From Acidimicrobiales bacterium (GTDB lineage Bacteria; Actinomycetota; Acidimicrobiia; Acidimicrobiales; MedAcidi-G1): a stretch of DNA of 32,702 nt. The stretch covers positions 1 through 32,702 of the forward strand of contig JAPKBH010000020.1 in NCBI GenBank assembly GCA_028823445.1, written 5' to 3'. Positions 25,010-32,702 of this stretch are shown in pieces. Under the pieces are notes generated by a model. That model was not told where the DNA came from. It ran no database searches and saw nothing but the letters and a program-made list of their open reading frames with translations. How positions within the stretch are numbered: the first letter of the stretch is position 1; every line of letters begins with the position of its first letter. Made by a program: the position numbers and the translations under genes.

Positions 25010-28000
25010 ATGGAAACCACTTTTACCTTCACCCAGTACGGGGCTGCGGCCACCGAAGCGCTCGCTGCCGCAGTAAGCCGAGCAAAAGCCGGCGCCGCTT
25101 TGGCTCCCGTAACCGTCATCGTGCCCTCCAACTTGGTCGGGGTGTCAGCCCGTCGAGCCCTCGCTGCTCAGGGTGGTTTGGCCGCCGTACGGTTCGACAC
25201 CTTGCTTGGGGTGGCCCGCCTCTTGGCCGCTCCGGCACTAACTGACGATTCACGAATACCTGTTTCTGACCCCGTGGTGGCAGCTGCCGTGCGAGCCACG
25301 CTGGCCAAATCAGCTGACCTTTTGAAACCGGTGGCCCGCCACCCAGCCACCGAACGCGCCATGGTGCGGGTGCATCGCGAGCTACGCGAACTCGACGACG
25401 AAACATTAGATGCGCTGTCCACCGGTCATCGCCAAGCTCAAGAAATTGTGCGCATCCATCGCCTTACCCACCAGCGGTTGGCCACCCGTTACTTCGACGA
25501 AGTAGACCTCAACCACGCCGCCCAAAGCACCGCCGCCAGCGGCCACCCGGCACTTGAACCTCTGGGATCTGTAGTGGTTTACCTGCCTGGTCAAATTACC
25601 AACTCAGGTCTCGGTTTATTAACCGCTTTAGCTAACCAAAACCCTTTAGCGGTCATCGCCGGCTACACCGGAGACCCAACTGCCGACCAGCCAGCCCAAT
25701 CGGTCGTTGAACATCTCGGCGGGGCCTTCACCCCACCACCAGCAAAACCCCTTACCGAACAACTTTCTGTTTGTTCCCTCGCCGACCCCGACGAAGAAGC
25801 CCGCATGGCCGTACGCCAAATAGTGGCCGCCGCAGCCCAAGGCACCTCCTTTGCTCGCATGGCTATTGCCCATCCCGGCACCGACCACTACGCCAGCCTG
25901 CTACATCAACACCTGCGATCCGCTGGCCTTACCTTCAACGGAGCCGCCGACCGACGACTCAGCGAATCAATAGCTGGCCGCACCCTGTTGGCATTACTCG
26001 AGTTGCCGGGCCAAGATTTTTCCCGCTCTGCCGTTATGGCTCTTGTGTCTTCCGGAGCCATCTTTGATGGGGACGATAAAAAAATACCTTCTGCTCAATG
26101 GGAGCGTCTGTCACGCCAAGCGGGCGTTACTTCTGGCTTAGAACAATGGGAACGCCGGCTCAACCAATACCAAGCCGACCAAAAACAAAACAAAGAAGAC
26201 AAAGAGGCCGCCGGTTCAGACCCCTCCACCTGGAGCCGATTCGAAGAAAACACCACTCAAGCCAAAAACTTGGCAACCTTCGTTCATCGCCTAGCGGAGG
26301 CCGTAAACGACATTGAGCCCCGTTCCAGTTGGCCAGAACTCGCTGTCTGGGCCGAAAAGCTTTTGAAACAATACCTCGCACCATCCGCCGAACGTACCGA
26401 CTGGCCCGAAACAGAAACCGAAGCCCTCAGTCAAGTAACCGACCTCTTGCGCAGCCTTTCTCGCCTACATTTCGTAGAGGCCACGCCCGGGCTCACTACT
26501 TTTTATCGTGCCGTATCCGACGGGCTGGACCGAGGCCTTGACCGCTCAGGCCGTTTCGGTGAAGGGGTCTTGGTGGGCGGACTGAGCGTGGTCGCCGGTT
26601 TAGACCTTGACCTCGTGATCGTGGTTGGTCTCGCCGAGGGGATCACCCCCACCCGACGCCGAGACGACCCACTGCTACCCGACGTTCTTCGGCGCTCTAC
26701 CAACGGCTCACTCCTCACCCGCAACGAGCATCAAGCACAATTGCATCATAATTTGTTAGCCGTCTTGGCCTCCGCTCCACAACAAGTCATGATCTTCCCG
26801 CGAGGCGACCTTGGCGCCAAAACCGAATTAGTGCCCTCGCGATGGCTTCTCGACCAAGTAGAAGCCAAGACCGGCACCCGCCCGGCACCCGAAGAACTTG
26901 AAAAAACTACATCCTCATGGTTTCAAACCTTCCCTTCTTTTGTGGGCTCCTTACACAAACTAGATTTTCCCCTCAGCCATCAGGAATACGCTTTAGCGGA
27001 GTTACTTCGCCATCAACACACCGGTGGCCAACTCTTAACGTCATCTCGTCTGGCCAATGACCAGGTATTGCGACGCGGGGCTTGGCTTACATCTCAGCGC
27101 AACCTTGACACTCTCACCGAATTTGACGGCCGCTTAACCAGCAAAAACCTCCCCACCCCCGCTGATGGGCGCACCATCGTTTCGGCCACCCGGCTTCAAA
27201 GCTGGGTCAAATGCCCCTACGCCTACTTTGTGGAACACATACTCAAGGTAAAAGCACCCTTAGAGCCCAACGACGAAGAGCGAATCAACCCACTCGACCG
27301 GGGCACCTTGGCCCACCACATACTTGAACGCTTCATCAAAGACGGCCTTGAGGCCGGCGACCTCCCAGCCCATGGTGAAGCATGGAATCAACAACACCGG
27401 CAACGCCTACACGCCCTTTGCCAAGAAGAGTTCACCCTCCTTGAAGATCGCGGCTTAGCCGGCCAATCGCTCCTCTGGAAAATGGAAAGTCAACACTTGC
27501 TTCGCTCTCTTGAAGCATTCCTCATTGACGACAACTTATTTCGCAAGAGCACCGGCGCCACCCCTTTGGCGGCCGAACTGGGCTTCGGCGTAAAGGGCTT
27601 AACCCCTTACGTGCATACCCTGCCCGACGGTCGCCAAATTCGTTTCCGCGGCATGATCGACCGAGTAGACCAAACCCAAGACGGGCACTTAATTATCAGC
27701 GACTACAAAACCGGTCAAGCCAGTTACTACAAAAAAGTCACCGTCCAAAACCCCGACGTCAATGGCCAGTACCTTCAACTCCCGCTCTATGGATTAGCAG
27801 CACGGGCCCAACTCAAACTGCCGGAGAGCAACGTGCACGCTCAATACTGGTTCCTCACCGACGGAGGGAAGATGCAAGGCCACCCCCTCACCGCCGAAGT
27901 GCTTGACCGCTTCGATTATGTCCTTGGGGTAATCGCCAACAGCATTCAATCTGGGCTTTTCCCGGCCCGCCCCGACAAAGACGATCGTTACGGCTTGCCT

Positions 28001-28162
28001 TGCCACTATTGCAACCCAGACGGGCTCGGCACCACAAGCAGTTTCGACCGCTGGGTACACAAAAAAGAAGACCCCGCCCTCGACGTTTACCGCTCGCTCA
28101 TCGGCGACCTCAAAGACGAAGAAATCGCCGCCACCGTCGGTTTGGAGAAAAACCATGGTTGA
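25010..28162 (+). CDS. addB: AddB-like subunit with PD-(D/E)XK nuclease domain
   Basis: A 1050-residue protein, the AddB/RexB-like partner of the helicase that follows. The N-terminal region has a decayed helicase fold: the expected P-loop is replaced by VIVPSNLVGVSARRAL, so it should not bind ATP normally. The C-terminal nuclease domain begins near residue 725 (VSATRLQSWVKCPYAYF), has GMIDRVD, ISDYKTG and QLPLYGLAARAQ, and keeps three of the four Fe-S cysteines known from B. subtilis AddB (C735, C998, C1001); the fourth position is Gly1007. The role is resection of double-strand breaks for RecA. The start at 25010 excludes 28 unsupported residues from 24926; TACTCT lies nine nt upstream. It overlaps addA by eight nt. 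Confidence 0.87.
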   Translation: METTFTFTQYGAAATEALAAAVSRAKAGAALAPVTVIVPSNLVGVSARRALAAQGGLAAVRFDTLLGVARLLAAPALTDDSRIPVSDPVVAAAVRATLAKSADLLKPVARHPATERAMVRVHRELRELDDETLDALSTGHRQAQEIVRIHRLTHQRLATRYFDEVDLNHAAQSTAASGHPALEPLGSVVVYLPGQITNSGLGLLTALANQNPLAVIAGYTGDPTADQPAQSVVEHLGGAFTPPPAKPLTEQLSVCSLADPDEEARMAVRQIVAAAAQGTSFARMAIAHPGTDHYASLLHQHLRSAGLTFNGAADRRLSESIAGRTLLALLELPGQDFSRSAVMALVSSGAIFDGDDKKIPSAQWERLSRQAGVTSGLEQWERRLNQYQADQKQNKEDKEAAGSDPSTWSRFEENTTQAKNLATFVHRLAEAVNDIEPRSSWPELAVWAEKLLKQYLAPSAERTDWPETETEALSQVTDLLRSLSRLHFVEATPGLTTFYRAVSDGLDRGLDRSGRFGEGVLVGGLSVVAGLDLDLVIVVGLAEGITPTRRRDDPLLPDVLRRSTNGSLLTRNEHQAQLHHNLLAVLASAPQQVMIFPRGDLGAKTELVPSRWLLDQVEAKTGTRPAPEELEKTTSSWFQTFPSFVGSLHKLDFPLSHQEYALAELLRHQHTGGQLLTSSRLANDQVLRRGAWLTSQRNLDTLTEFDGRLTSKNLPTPADGRTIVSATRLQSWVKCPYAYFVEHILKVKAPLEPNDEERINPLDRGTLAHHILERFIKDGLEAGDLPAHGEAWNQQHRQRLHALCQEEFTLLEDRGLAGQSLLWKMESQHLLRSLEAFLIDDNLFRKSTGATPLAAELGFGVKGLTPYVHTLPDGRQIRFRGMIDRVDQTQDGHLIISDYKTGQASYYKKVTVQNPDVNGQYLQLPLYGLAARAQLKLPESNVHAQYWFLTDGGKMQGHPLTAEVLDRFDYVLGVIANSIQSGLFPARPDKDDRYGLPCHYCNPDGLGTTSSFDRWVHKKEDPALDVYRSLIGDLKDEEIAATVGLEKNHG

Positions 28163-31100
28163 TCAAATAGCACGAGACCGCATCAAAGAAGACCTTAACG
28201 CCACCCTCTTCGTAGAAGCAGGGGCCGGCACCGGCAAAACCACTGCCCTGGTGGGACGCATCGTGGCACTGGTATCCAGCGGCGTCCCTGTGGAACATGT
28301 AGCGGCTATTACCTTTACCGATCGGGCGGCCAGCGAACTCCGCGACCAGGTACGACGCCGGTTCGAACAAATGGTGAGCCAAGACAGCGGCACCGCCGGC
28401 TTAGCCGCCGCGGCCTTAGTAGAACTTGACGGGGCCGCCTTGTGCACTCTGCACGCCTTTGCCCAACGCATCCTGATCGACCATCCCATAGAAGCCGGGC
28501 TTCCCCCAGCCGTGGAACTCATGGACGATGTTTCAGGGTTGCTGGAGTTTGACGAACGGTGGTCCCTCACCCTGCATGATCTACTCAACGACCCTGACCA
28601 AACGTTCACGGTGCTGGCCGGCATGGAACTCGGCATAACCCTTGACCATCTTCGCAAATTGGCTTTGCGATTTGACGAAAATTGGGACCTTGTTGAACAG
28701 CGACTCCCCTCCGCTCCCAAACCCACTCCCCTTGAGGTGGACCAAATCATTGAGGCCTTGCAGCACTTGACCGCATTGGCCGACCACTGTGCAACCAGCG
28801 GGGACAAAATGGCGGAGAAACTTAGCGCCATAGCCGAATTCACCGAAGAACTCGCACGCAACACTGCCGACCCCCTTTCCGTAGTAAGGCTTCTCTCTAA
28901 AAGCCCAACCGTTACCGGCAAAGGTGCCGGCAATAAAGGTAACTGGACCGGAGACGTAAGCGTGGGAGAGGTACGTGAACAACTGGTAGCAACTCACGAA
29001 ACCATCACCGATGAACTCCAGCGTCTTACCAACGAAATCATTGCCCGGCTCATTCAAACCATTGGCCGAAGTGCCGTAGCGGCGGCTGGCCAACGCCAGC
29101 GCCAAGGCCAACTGAGTTTCCACGACCTCCTGGTGCTAGCCCGCCGGGTGCTCTTACACCCCGATCATGGCTTAACCGTTCGAAAGTCCTTAAGCCAGCG
29201 CTACCAGCGCCTATTGCTCGACGAGTTTCAAGACACCGACCCTTTGCAAATCGAACTGGCCGCTCTCATCGCCGACCCCGACACCATCACCACCGACTGG
29301 CGTCAACTCAAACCCCGCCCCGGTGCTTTGTTTTTTGTTGGCGACCCAAAACAAAGCATCTACGGTTTTCGCCGAGCCGACATTTCGCTTTACCTTTCCG
29401 CCCAAGAGTCTTTTGACTCCGAGGGCATCAACCTCGAACGTAACTTCCGCACCACCGGGCCGGTCATCGACTGGGTCAACAACATATTCAGTCAACTCAT
29501 CACCCCCCAAGCCCATGCCCAACCCAACTACGTGCCCCTAGTAGCTCAGCGCGAAGGGTCTCTTGTGGGGCCTTCCGTCACCTTTCTTGGTTTTGATGGC
29601 CACGAAAAAATTAACGCTGACCAACGACGCACCGAAGACGCCACCGAAGTGGCGGCCACCATCACCACAGCGCTGGCCGAAGGGTGGACCATCCTTGACC
29701 AAGAAACCGACCAATGGCGACCATGCCGACCAGGCGACATAGCAATTTTGGTGCGCACCCGTAAACCCGTGGCCGACCTCGCCAAAGCCCTTGAGGCCGC
29801 CGGCGTGCCTTGCCGAGTAGAAGCCGGGTCAGACCCTTGGAAAAATGATGAAGTACGTGACCTGCTCACCACCTTGCGGGCCATTGACGACCCCACCGAC
29901 GAATTAGCTTTGGTAACCGCATTACGCTCACCACTTTTTGGGTGTAGCGATGACGACCTTTATGCCTTTGTCAGCCACGGAGGAAGCTGGAACCATCAAG
30001 ACCCCGGCACCGTTAATCTGCCCGACGACCACCCGGTACGGGATGGGTTGGCTTGGATGAAAAAACTTCACAACGTCCGCCCCTGGAGTAACGCCATTGA
30101 ACTTCTTGATCGAGTTATCCGAGAGCGCAAGGCCATGGAACTGGCCATGGCTTACCCCCGTCCCCGGGACGCCTGGCGGCGCATTCGAACCTTTTCCGAC
30201 ACCACACGCACCTACTGCGAACTACGCAGCGGCGACCTTCGCTCGTTTCTGCACTGGTGCAGCCTGCACGCCCACGATGAAGTAAAAGTAGACGAGGTAG
30301 TCCCCCCGGAGGCCGACGACGACGCCGTGCGGATCATGACCATCCATGCTTCAAAAGGTTTGGAGTTCCCCATATGCGTATTGGCTGATCTCGGGTCAAC
30401 CCGCAACACTCGCAGCTTGCACGTTTCGTTTCCTACGGGAACTTCTGGCATTGCTGTGGGTTTCAAAAAAGATCTCGTCAACGACGAGCGTCAGCATTCT
30501 CAAGATCAATCCGACCACCACGAACACCTTGAACGGTTGCGTCTACTTTATGTAGCGGCCACCCGAGCCCGAGATCACCTCGTGGTTTCCCTCCACCGGA
30601 AACTCTCAAAAAAACCTGCAGAGAACCAAGTTAGCGTTTGTTCAGCAGAAATTATTTGCGAAGCATCTGACCCATCAACAGTCACGCTGGCCACACCCAT
30701 AGCCCAACCTTTCGTGGCCCCACCTGCTCCTCTAACCAGCACTCTTCCTGACCACACCCGTTGGCAAGACGACCTAACCAAAGTACAAGAACACAGCAAC
30801 CTCCGACCCACGGTGGCCGCCACCTCACTTACCCCAGAGAGCACGGAAGAAGATGCCCATACGGCCTACGGCGAAGCCGGTCGGCACGGCCCGGCTGCCG
30901 GCCGGGCGGTACACAAAGCGCTAGAAATAATTGACTTCTCAAGCGACGGGCAAGCCGAAGCCCGGCAAGCAGCAGCCGCCGAAGACGCCGACCAGAAACT
31001 TGTGGCCTCCATGGTGAGCGCTGCTCTACGATCTCCATCAGTAACTGCAGCAGCACAAAGCGACCATTGGAGGGAACTTTATGTTGCCGCTTCCGTCGAC

Positions 31101-31394
31101 CCCGGCCTGCTCTTAGAGGGCTACATAGATTTGGCCTACCGGGACGGTGATGGTTTGGTCATTGTGGACTACAAAACCGACGGCTACCAAACCAGCGAAG
31201 ACCTCGACGCCAAGGTAGCCCACTACCGCCTCCAAGGAGCCGCCTACGCCCTCATGGCCCAAGAAGCCACCGGTTTAACGGTTAAGCGCATGGTTTTTTG
31301 TTTCCTCGGAAACGGCCCCGCCCAAGAGCGCTCAATCGACAACCTCCCAACCGCTATCAAAGAAGCCCGGGCCCAAGCCATCGCCACGCGGTAA
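28155..31394 (+). CDS. addA: AddA-like UvrD-family helicase/nuclease
   Basis: A 1079-residue superfamily 1A helicase with a C-terminal RecB-type nuclease. The P-loop GAGTGKT is at 23-29 with TFTDRAASEL (motif Ia) after it; Walker B is LLLDEFQDTD, motif III FFVGDPKQSIYGFRRAD, motif V IMTIHASKGLEFP and motif VI LYVAATRARDHL. The nuclease has GRAVHKALEI, LLEGYIDLAYR and IVDYKTDGY. It should unwind DNA 3'-5' and cut one strand with AddB. ATG 28155 overlaps the addB stop and has GGAG eight nt upstream, so the two are translationally coupled. It is shorter than B. subtilis AddA. Mycobacterial AdnAB is the alternative, but there both subunits keep an ATPase site. Confidence 0.92.
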   Translation: MVDQIARDRIKEDLNATLFVEAGAGTGKTTALVGRIVALVSSGVPVEHVAAITFTDRAASELRDQVRRRFEQMVSQDSGTAGLAAAALVELDGAALCTLHAFAQRILIDHPIEAGLPPAVELMDDVSGLLEFDERWSLTLHDLLNDPDQTFTVLAGMELGITLDHLRKLALRFDENWDLVEQRLPSAPKPTPLEVDQIIEALQHLTALADHCATSGDKMAEKLSAIAEFTEELARNTADPLSVVRLLSKSPTVTGKGAGNKGNWTGDVSVGEVREQLVATHETITDELQRLTNEIIARLIQTIGRSAVAAAGQRQRQGQLSFHDLLVLARRVLLHPDHGLTVRKSLSQRYQRLLLDEFQDTDPLQIELAALIADPDTITTDWRQLKPRPGALFFVGDPKQSIYGFRRADISLYLSAQESFDSEGINLERNFRTTGPVIDWVNNIFSQLITPQAHAQPNYVPLVAQREGSLVGPSVTFLGFDGHEKINADQRRTEDATEVAATITTALAEGWTILDQETDQWRPCRPGDIAILVRTRKPVADLAKALEAAGVPCRVEAGSDPWKNDEVRDLLTTLRAIDDPTDELALVTALRSPLFGCSDDDLYAFVSHGGSWNHQDPGTVNLPDDHPVRDGLAWMKKLHNVRPWSNAIELLDRVIRERKAMELAMAYPRPRDAWRRIRTFSDTTRTYCELRSGDLRSFLHWCSLHAHDEVKVDEVVPPEADDDAVRIMTIHASKGLEFPICVLADLGSTRNTRSLHVSFPTGTSGIAVGFKKDLVNDERQHSQDQSDHHEHLERLRLLYVAATRARDHLVVSLHRKLSKKPAENQVSVCSAEIICEASDPSTVTLATPIAQPFVAPPAPLTSTLPDHTRWQDDLTKVQEHSNLRPTVAATSLTPESTEEDAHTAYGEAGRHGPAAGRAVHKALEIIDFSSDGQAEARQAAAAEDADQKLVASMVSAALRSPSVTAAAQSDHWRELYVAASVDPGLLLEGYIDLAYRDGDGLVIVDYKTDGYQTSEDLDAKVAHYRLQGAAYALMAQEATGLTVKRMVFCFLGNGPAQERSIDNLPTAIKEARAQAIATR

Positions 31395-31405
31395 CGTGAA
31401 CGCTT

Positions 31406-32230
31406 ATGAAAAGCCTTCTCTTTGCTCCTGGCAACCAACCTGACGTTTTGGCAAAACTGCCCCGGTCGTTGCCCAGTGCTGCGGTCATAGATTTAGAAGA
31501 CGCCACCCCACCGGAACAAAAAGAACAAGCCCGGCAAATCGCCGTATCCACCGCCAACCAACTGGCCACCACCCTGCCACTGCTGGTGCGCATAAACGGA
31601 TTAGATAGCCCATGGTTCGGTGAGGACATCACCCACGGGCTTACCCAACAGTTGGCCGGCGTGGTGGTGCCAAAACTAACAAGCGCCGCCGAAGTAGCCA
31701 AAGTGGTCGACGCTCTTGACAACGCTGGCCTCGCCAATCTCAACATCATGGCCGGGTTAGAAACCGTAGCCGGAGTAGTACAGGCAGTTGACGTAACCAG
31801 CCATCCGCGAGTCCACTGGTGCTACTTCGGGGCAGAAGATTACATCGCCGACCTCGGCGGGGTGCGGCGCCCCGACAACCTTGAAGTACTAATGGCCCGC
31901 AGCCAGGTAGGCCAAGCAGCCCGCCTGGGGGGAGCAGTAGCCCTTGACATGGTGGTAACAGATTTTAGCGATGACCAACGTTTTACCCGAGAGTCCCAAG
32001 AAGCTCGGGCTCTAGGTTTTGCCGGAAAACTTTGCATCCACCCTCGTCAAGTAGCGCTGGCCAATGAGGCTTTTATGCCCAGCCCCGAAGAGCTTTCTTG
32101 GGCTAAGCAAGTCGTTGAGGCCTACCAAAAAGGTTTGTCTGAAGGCCAAGCATCCATTGCCGTAAACGGTGAGATGGTTGATGAACCGGTGGCACGGCGA
32201 GCCCGAGCACTTCTAGACCAAACAAAATAA
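31406..32230 (+). CDS. HpcH/HpaI aldolase - citrate lyase beta-like (CitE-like) protein
   Basis: A 274-residue TIM-barrel lyase. Motifs are the first strand LLFAPGN, AAVIDLEDATPP (28-35), substrate arginine VRING (Arg62), metal glutamate GLETVAG (Glu119) and GAEDYIADLG with Asp145, all as in CitE-like enzymes, which need Mg and cleave or hydrolyse CoA thioesters such as citramalyl-, malyl- or beta-methylmalyl-CoA. No citD/citF partners are near, so a stand-alone CoA-ester lyase is more likely than citrate lyase itself. It lies eleven nt after addA and may be co-transcribed; no ribosome site is obvious. Confidence 0.88.
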   Translation: MKSLLFAPGNQPDVLAKLPRSLPSAAVIDLEDATPPEQKEQARQIAVSTANQLATTLPLLVRINGLDSPWFGEDITHGLTQQLAGVVVPKLTSAAEVAKVVDALDNAGLANLNIMAGLETVAGVVQAVDVTSHPRVHWCYFGAEDYIADLGGVRRPDNLEVLMARSQVGQAARLGGAVALDMVVTDFSDDQRFTRESQEARALGFAGKLCIHPRQVALANEAFMPSPEELSWAKQVVEAYQKGLSEGQASIAVNGEMVDEPVARRARALLDQTK

Positions 32231-32298
32231 ACGCTACGAATTTCTTAAAGTCCGTATTAAAGGGTGGGAGTCGGCGTTCATTCGGCCATCATGGGGGC

Positions 32299-32702
32299 AT
32301 GGTCAAACTTGATGACGACACACAAAAAGCTCTCCTGCTCTATAACCGCCGCAGCAAGGCCGCCGAAGACGCTGTGGCAGCTACTCAGCGAGTTAACAAA
32401 GCCACTAAAGCTAAGGATGCAGCAGCGGAGGAACTAAAAAAGGCTCAAGACTCTGGCGGTGGCGCCGAGGTAGTAGCGGAAGCTGACGCTACCTACCGGG
32501 CAGCCGTAGCCACTTGGCAAAACCTTCGCGACGGAGGCGAGCCCGAAGAGGAAGAAGTCGTCGAAGAGCCGGCCGCCGAAGAGGCTGCCAGCGAAGATCC
32601 TGACGGTGCCGCCGACGAAGCACCGAGCGACGAGGCCGCCGAAGAACAAACCGACGCATCTGCTTCCGCTGAAGAACCCGCCGAAGAGGCCGCTGAAGAA
32701 GC
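32299..32702 (+). CDS. Acidic Ala/Glu-rich protein (3' partial, hypothetical)
   Basis: An open frame starts MVKLDDDTQKALLLYNRRSK and stays open to the window edge (134 codons seen). Residues 1-75 are helical, with Lys/Ala/Asp-rich stretches (KAAEDAVAATQRVNKATKAK) fitting a coiled coil. From about 77 the sequence becomes low-complexity Glu/Ala/Pro (EPEEEEVVEEPAAEEAA ...). The function is unknown; full length is not seen. The start is uncertain because GGGGG lies directly against the ATG. The 68-nt gap from the CitE-like gene shows no terminator. Confidence 0.6.
   Translation, partial: MVKLDDDTQKALLLYNRRSKAAEDAVAATQRVNKATKAKDAAAEELKKAQDSGGGAEVVAEADATYRAAVATWQNLRDGGEPEEEEVVEEPAAEEAASEDPDGAADEAPSDEAAEEQTDASASAEEPAEEAAEE

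Noticed and set aside
31395-32230. Functional link between the CitE-like lyase and addAB
   Set aside because: The 11-nt spacing suggests shared transcription, but no biochemical connection is evident; proximity alone is not enough.

Overview
The window is about 32.7 kb of ordinary, densely packed bacterial chromosome. It most resembles an actinobacterium, and my best guess is an Acidimicrobiia-like lineage. The reasons are a GC-rich background, a MurA carrying Asp in place of the catalytic Cys (as in mycobacteria), a wecA/rfe-type gene directly ahead of the atp operon (as in Mycobacterium), an inositol-phosphate synthase, an AddAB-type nuclease pair, and many genes with a TANNNT -10-like box 6-8 nt before the start codon and no Shine-Dalgarno sequence, as expected for leaderless mRNAs. 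The taxonomic guess is inference only. I see no rRNA, tRNA, CRISPR array, complete mobile element or prophage.

Layout. 1-656 is the 3' part of an AIM24/TIGR00266-type gene, followed by a terminator-like palindrome. 660-2311 is a visibly AT-richer patch holding a DUF3089-like lipoprotein hydrolase and a start-less remnant of an excisionase/AlpA-type HTH protein. 2312-5790 (minus) has a zinc-finger rhomboid protease, enoyl-CoA hydratase, a NifU-like Fe-S protein and murA; a 43-residue membrane ORF lies on the plus strand between the last two. 5864-10841 has an MFS transporter, a small alpha/beta hydrolase, a fatty-acid desaturase, a zinc-ribbon protein with a tandem domain, and glpX. 10860-18475 (minus) is the complete F1Fo ATP synthase operon atpZ-I-B-E-F-H-A-G-D-C, preceded by wecA (18598-19710) and glyA. 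21067-23336 is a divergent LysR regulator / myo-inositol-1-phosphate synthase pair sharing a strong palindrome. 23360-24922 is an acyl-CoA ligase. 25010-31394 is an overlapping addB-addA pair for double-strand-break repair, followed by a CitE-like lyase and the start of an acidic Ala/Glu-rich protein that runs off the window.

Functional themes are energy conversion (ATP synthase), cell envelope precursor synthesis (MurA, WecA), lipid metabolism (enoyl-CoA hydratase, desaturase, acyl-CoA ligase, CitE-like lyase), central carbon and C1 metabolism (GlpX, GlyA, Ino1) and recombinational repair (AddAB). I did not find a clearly new multi-gene system. The best leads are details inside ordinary genes: an AtpF with a signal-peptide-like N-terminus and a two-cysteine extracytoplasmic segment, a hairpin that covers the atpG ribosome-binding site, acidic tails on AtpA and AtpG, an AddB lacking one Fe-S cysteine, a tiny membrane protein convergent with murA, a truncated HTH gene in frame after the rhomboid stop codon, and the recurrent leaderless promoter signature.
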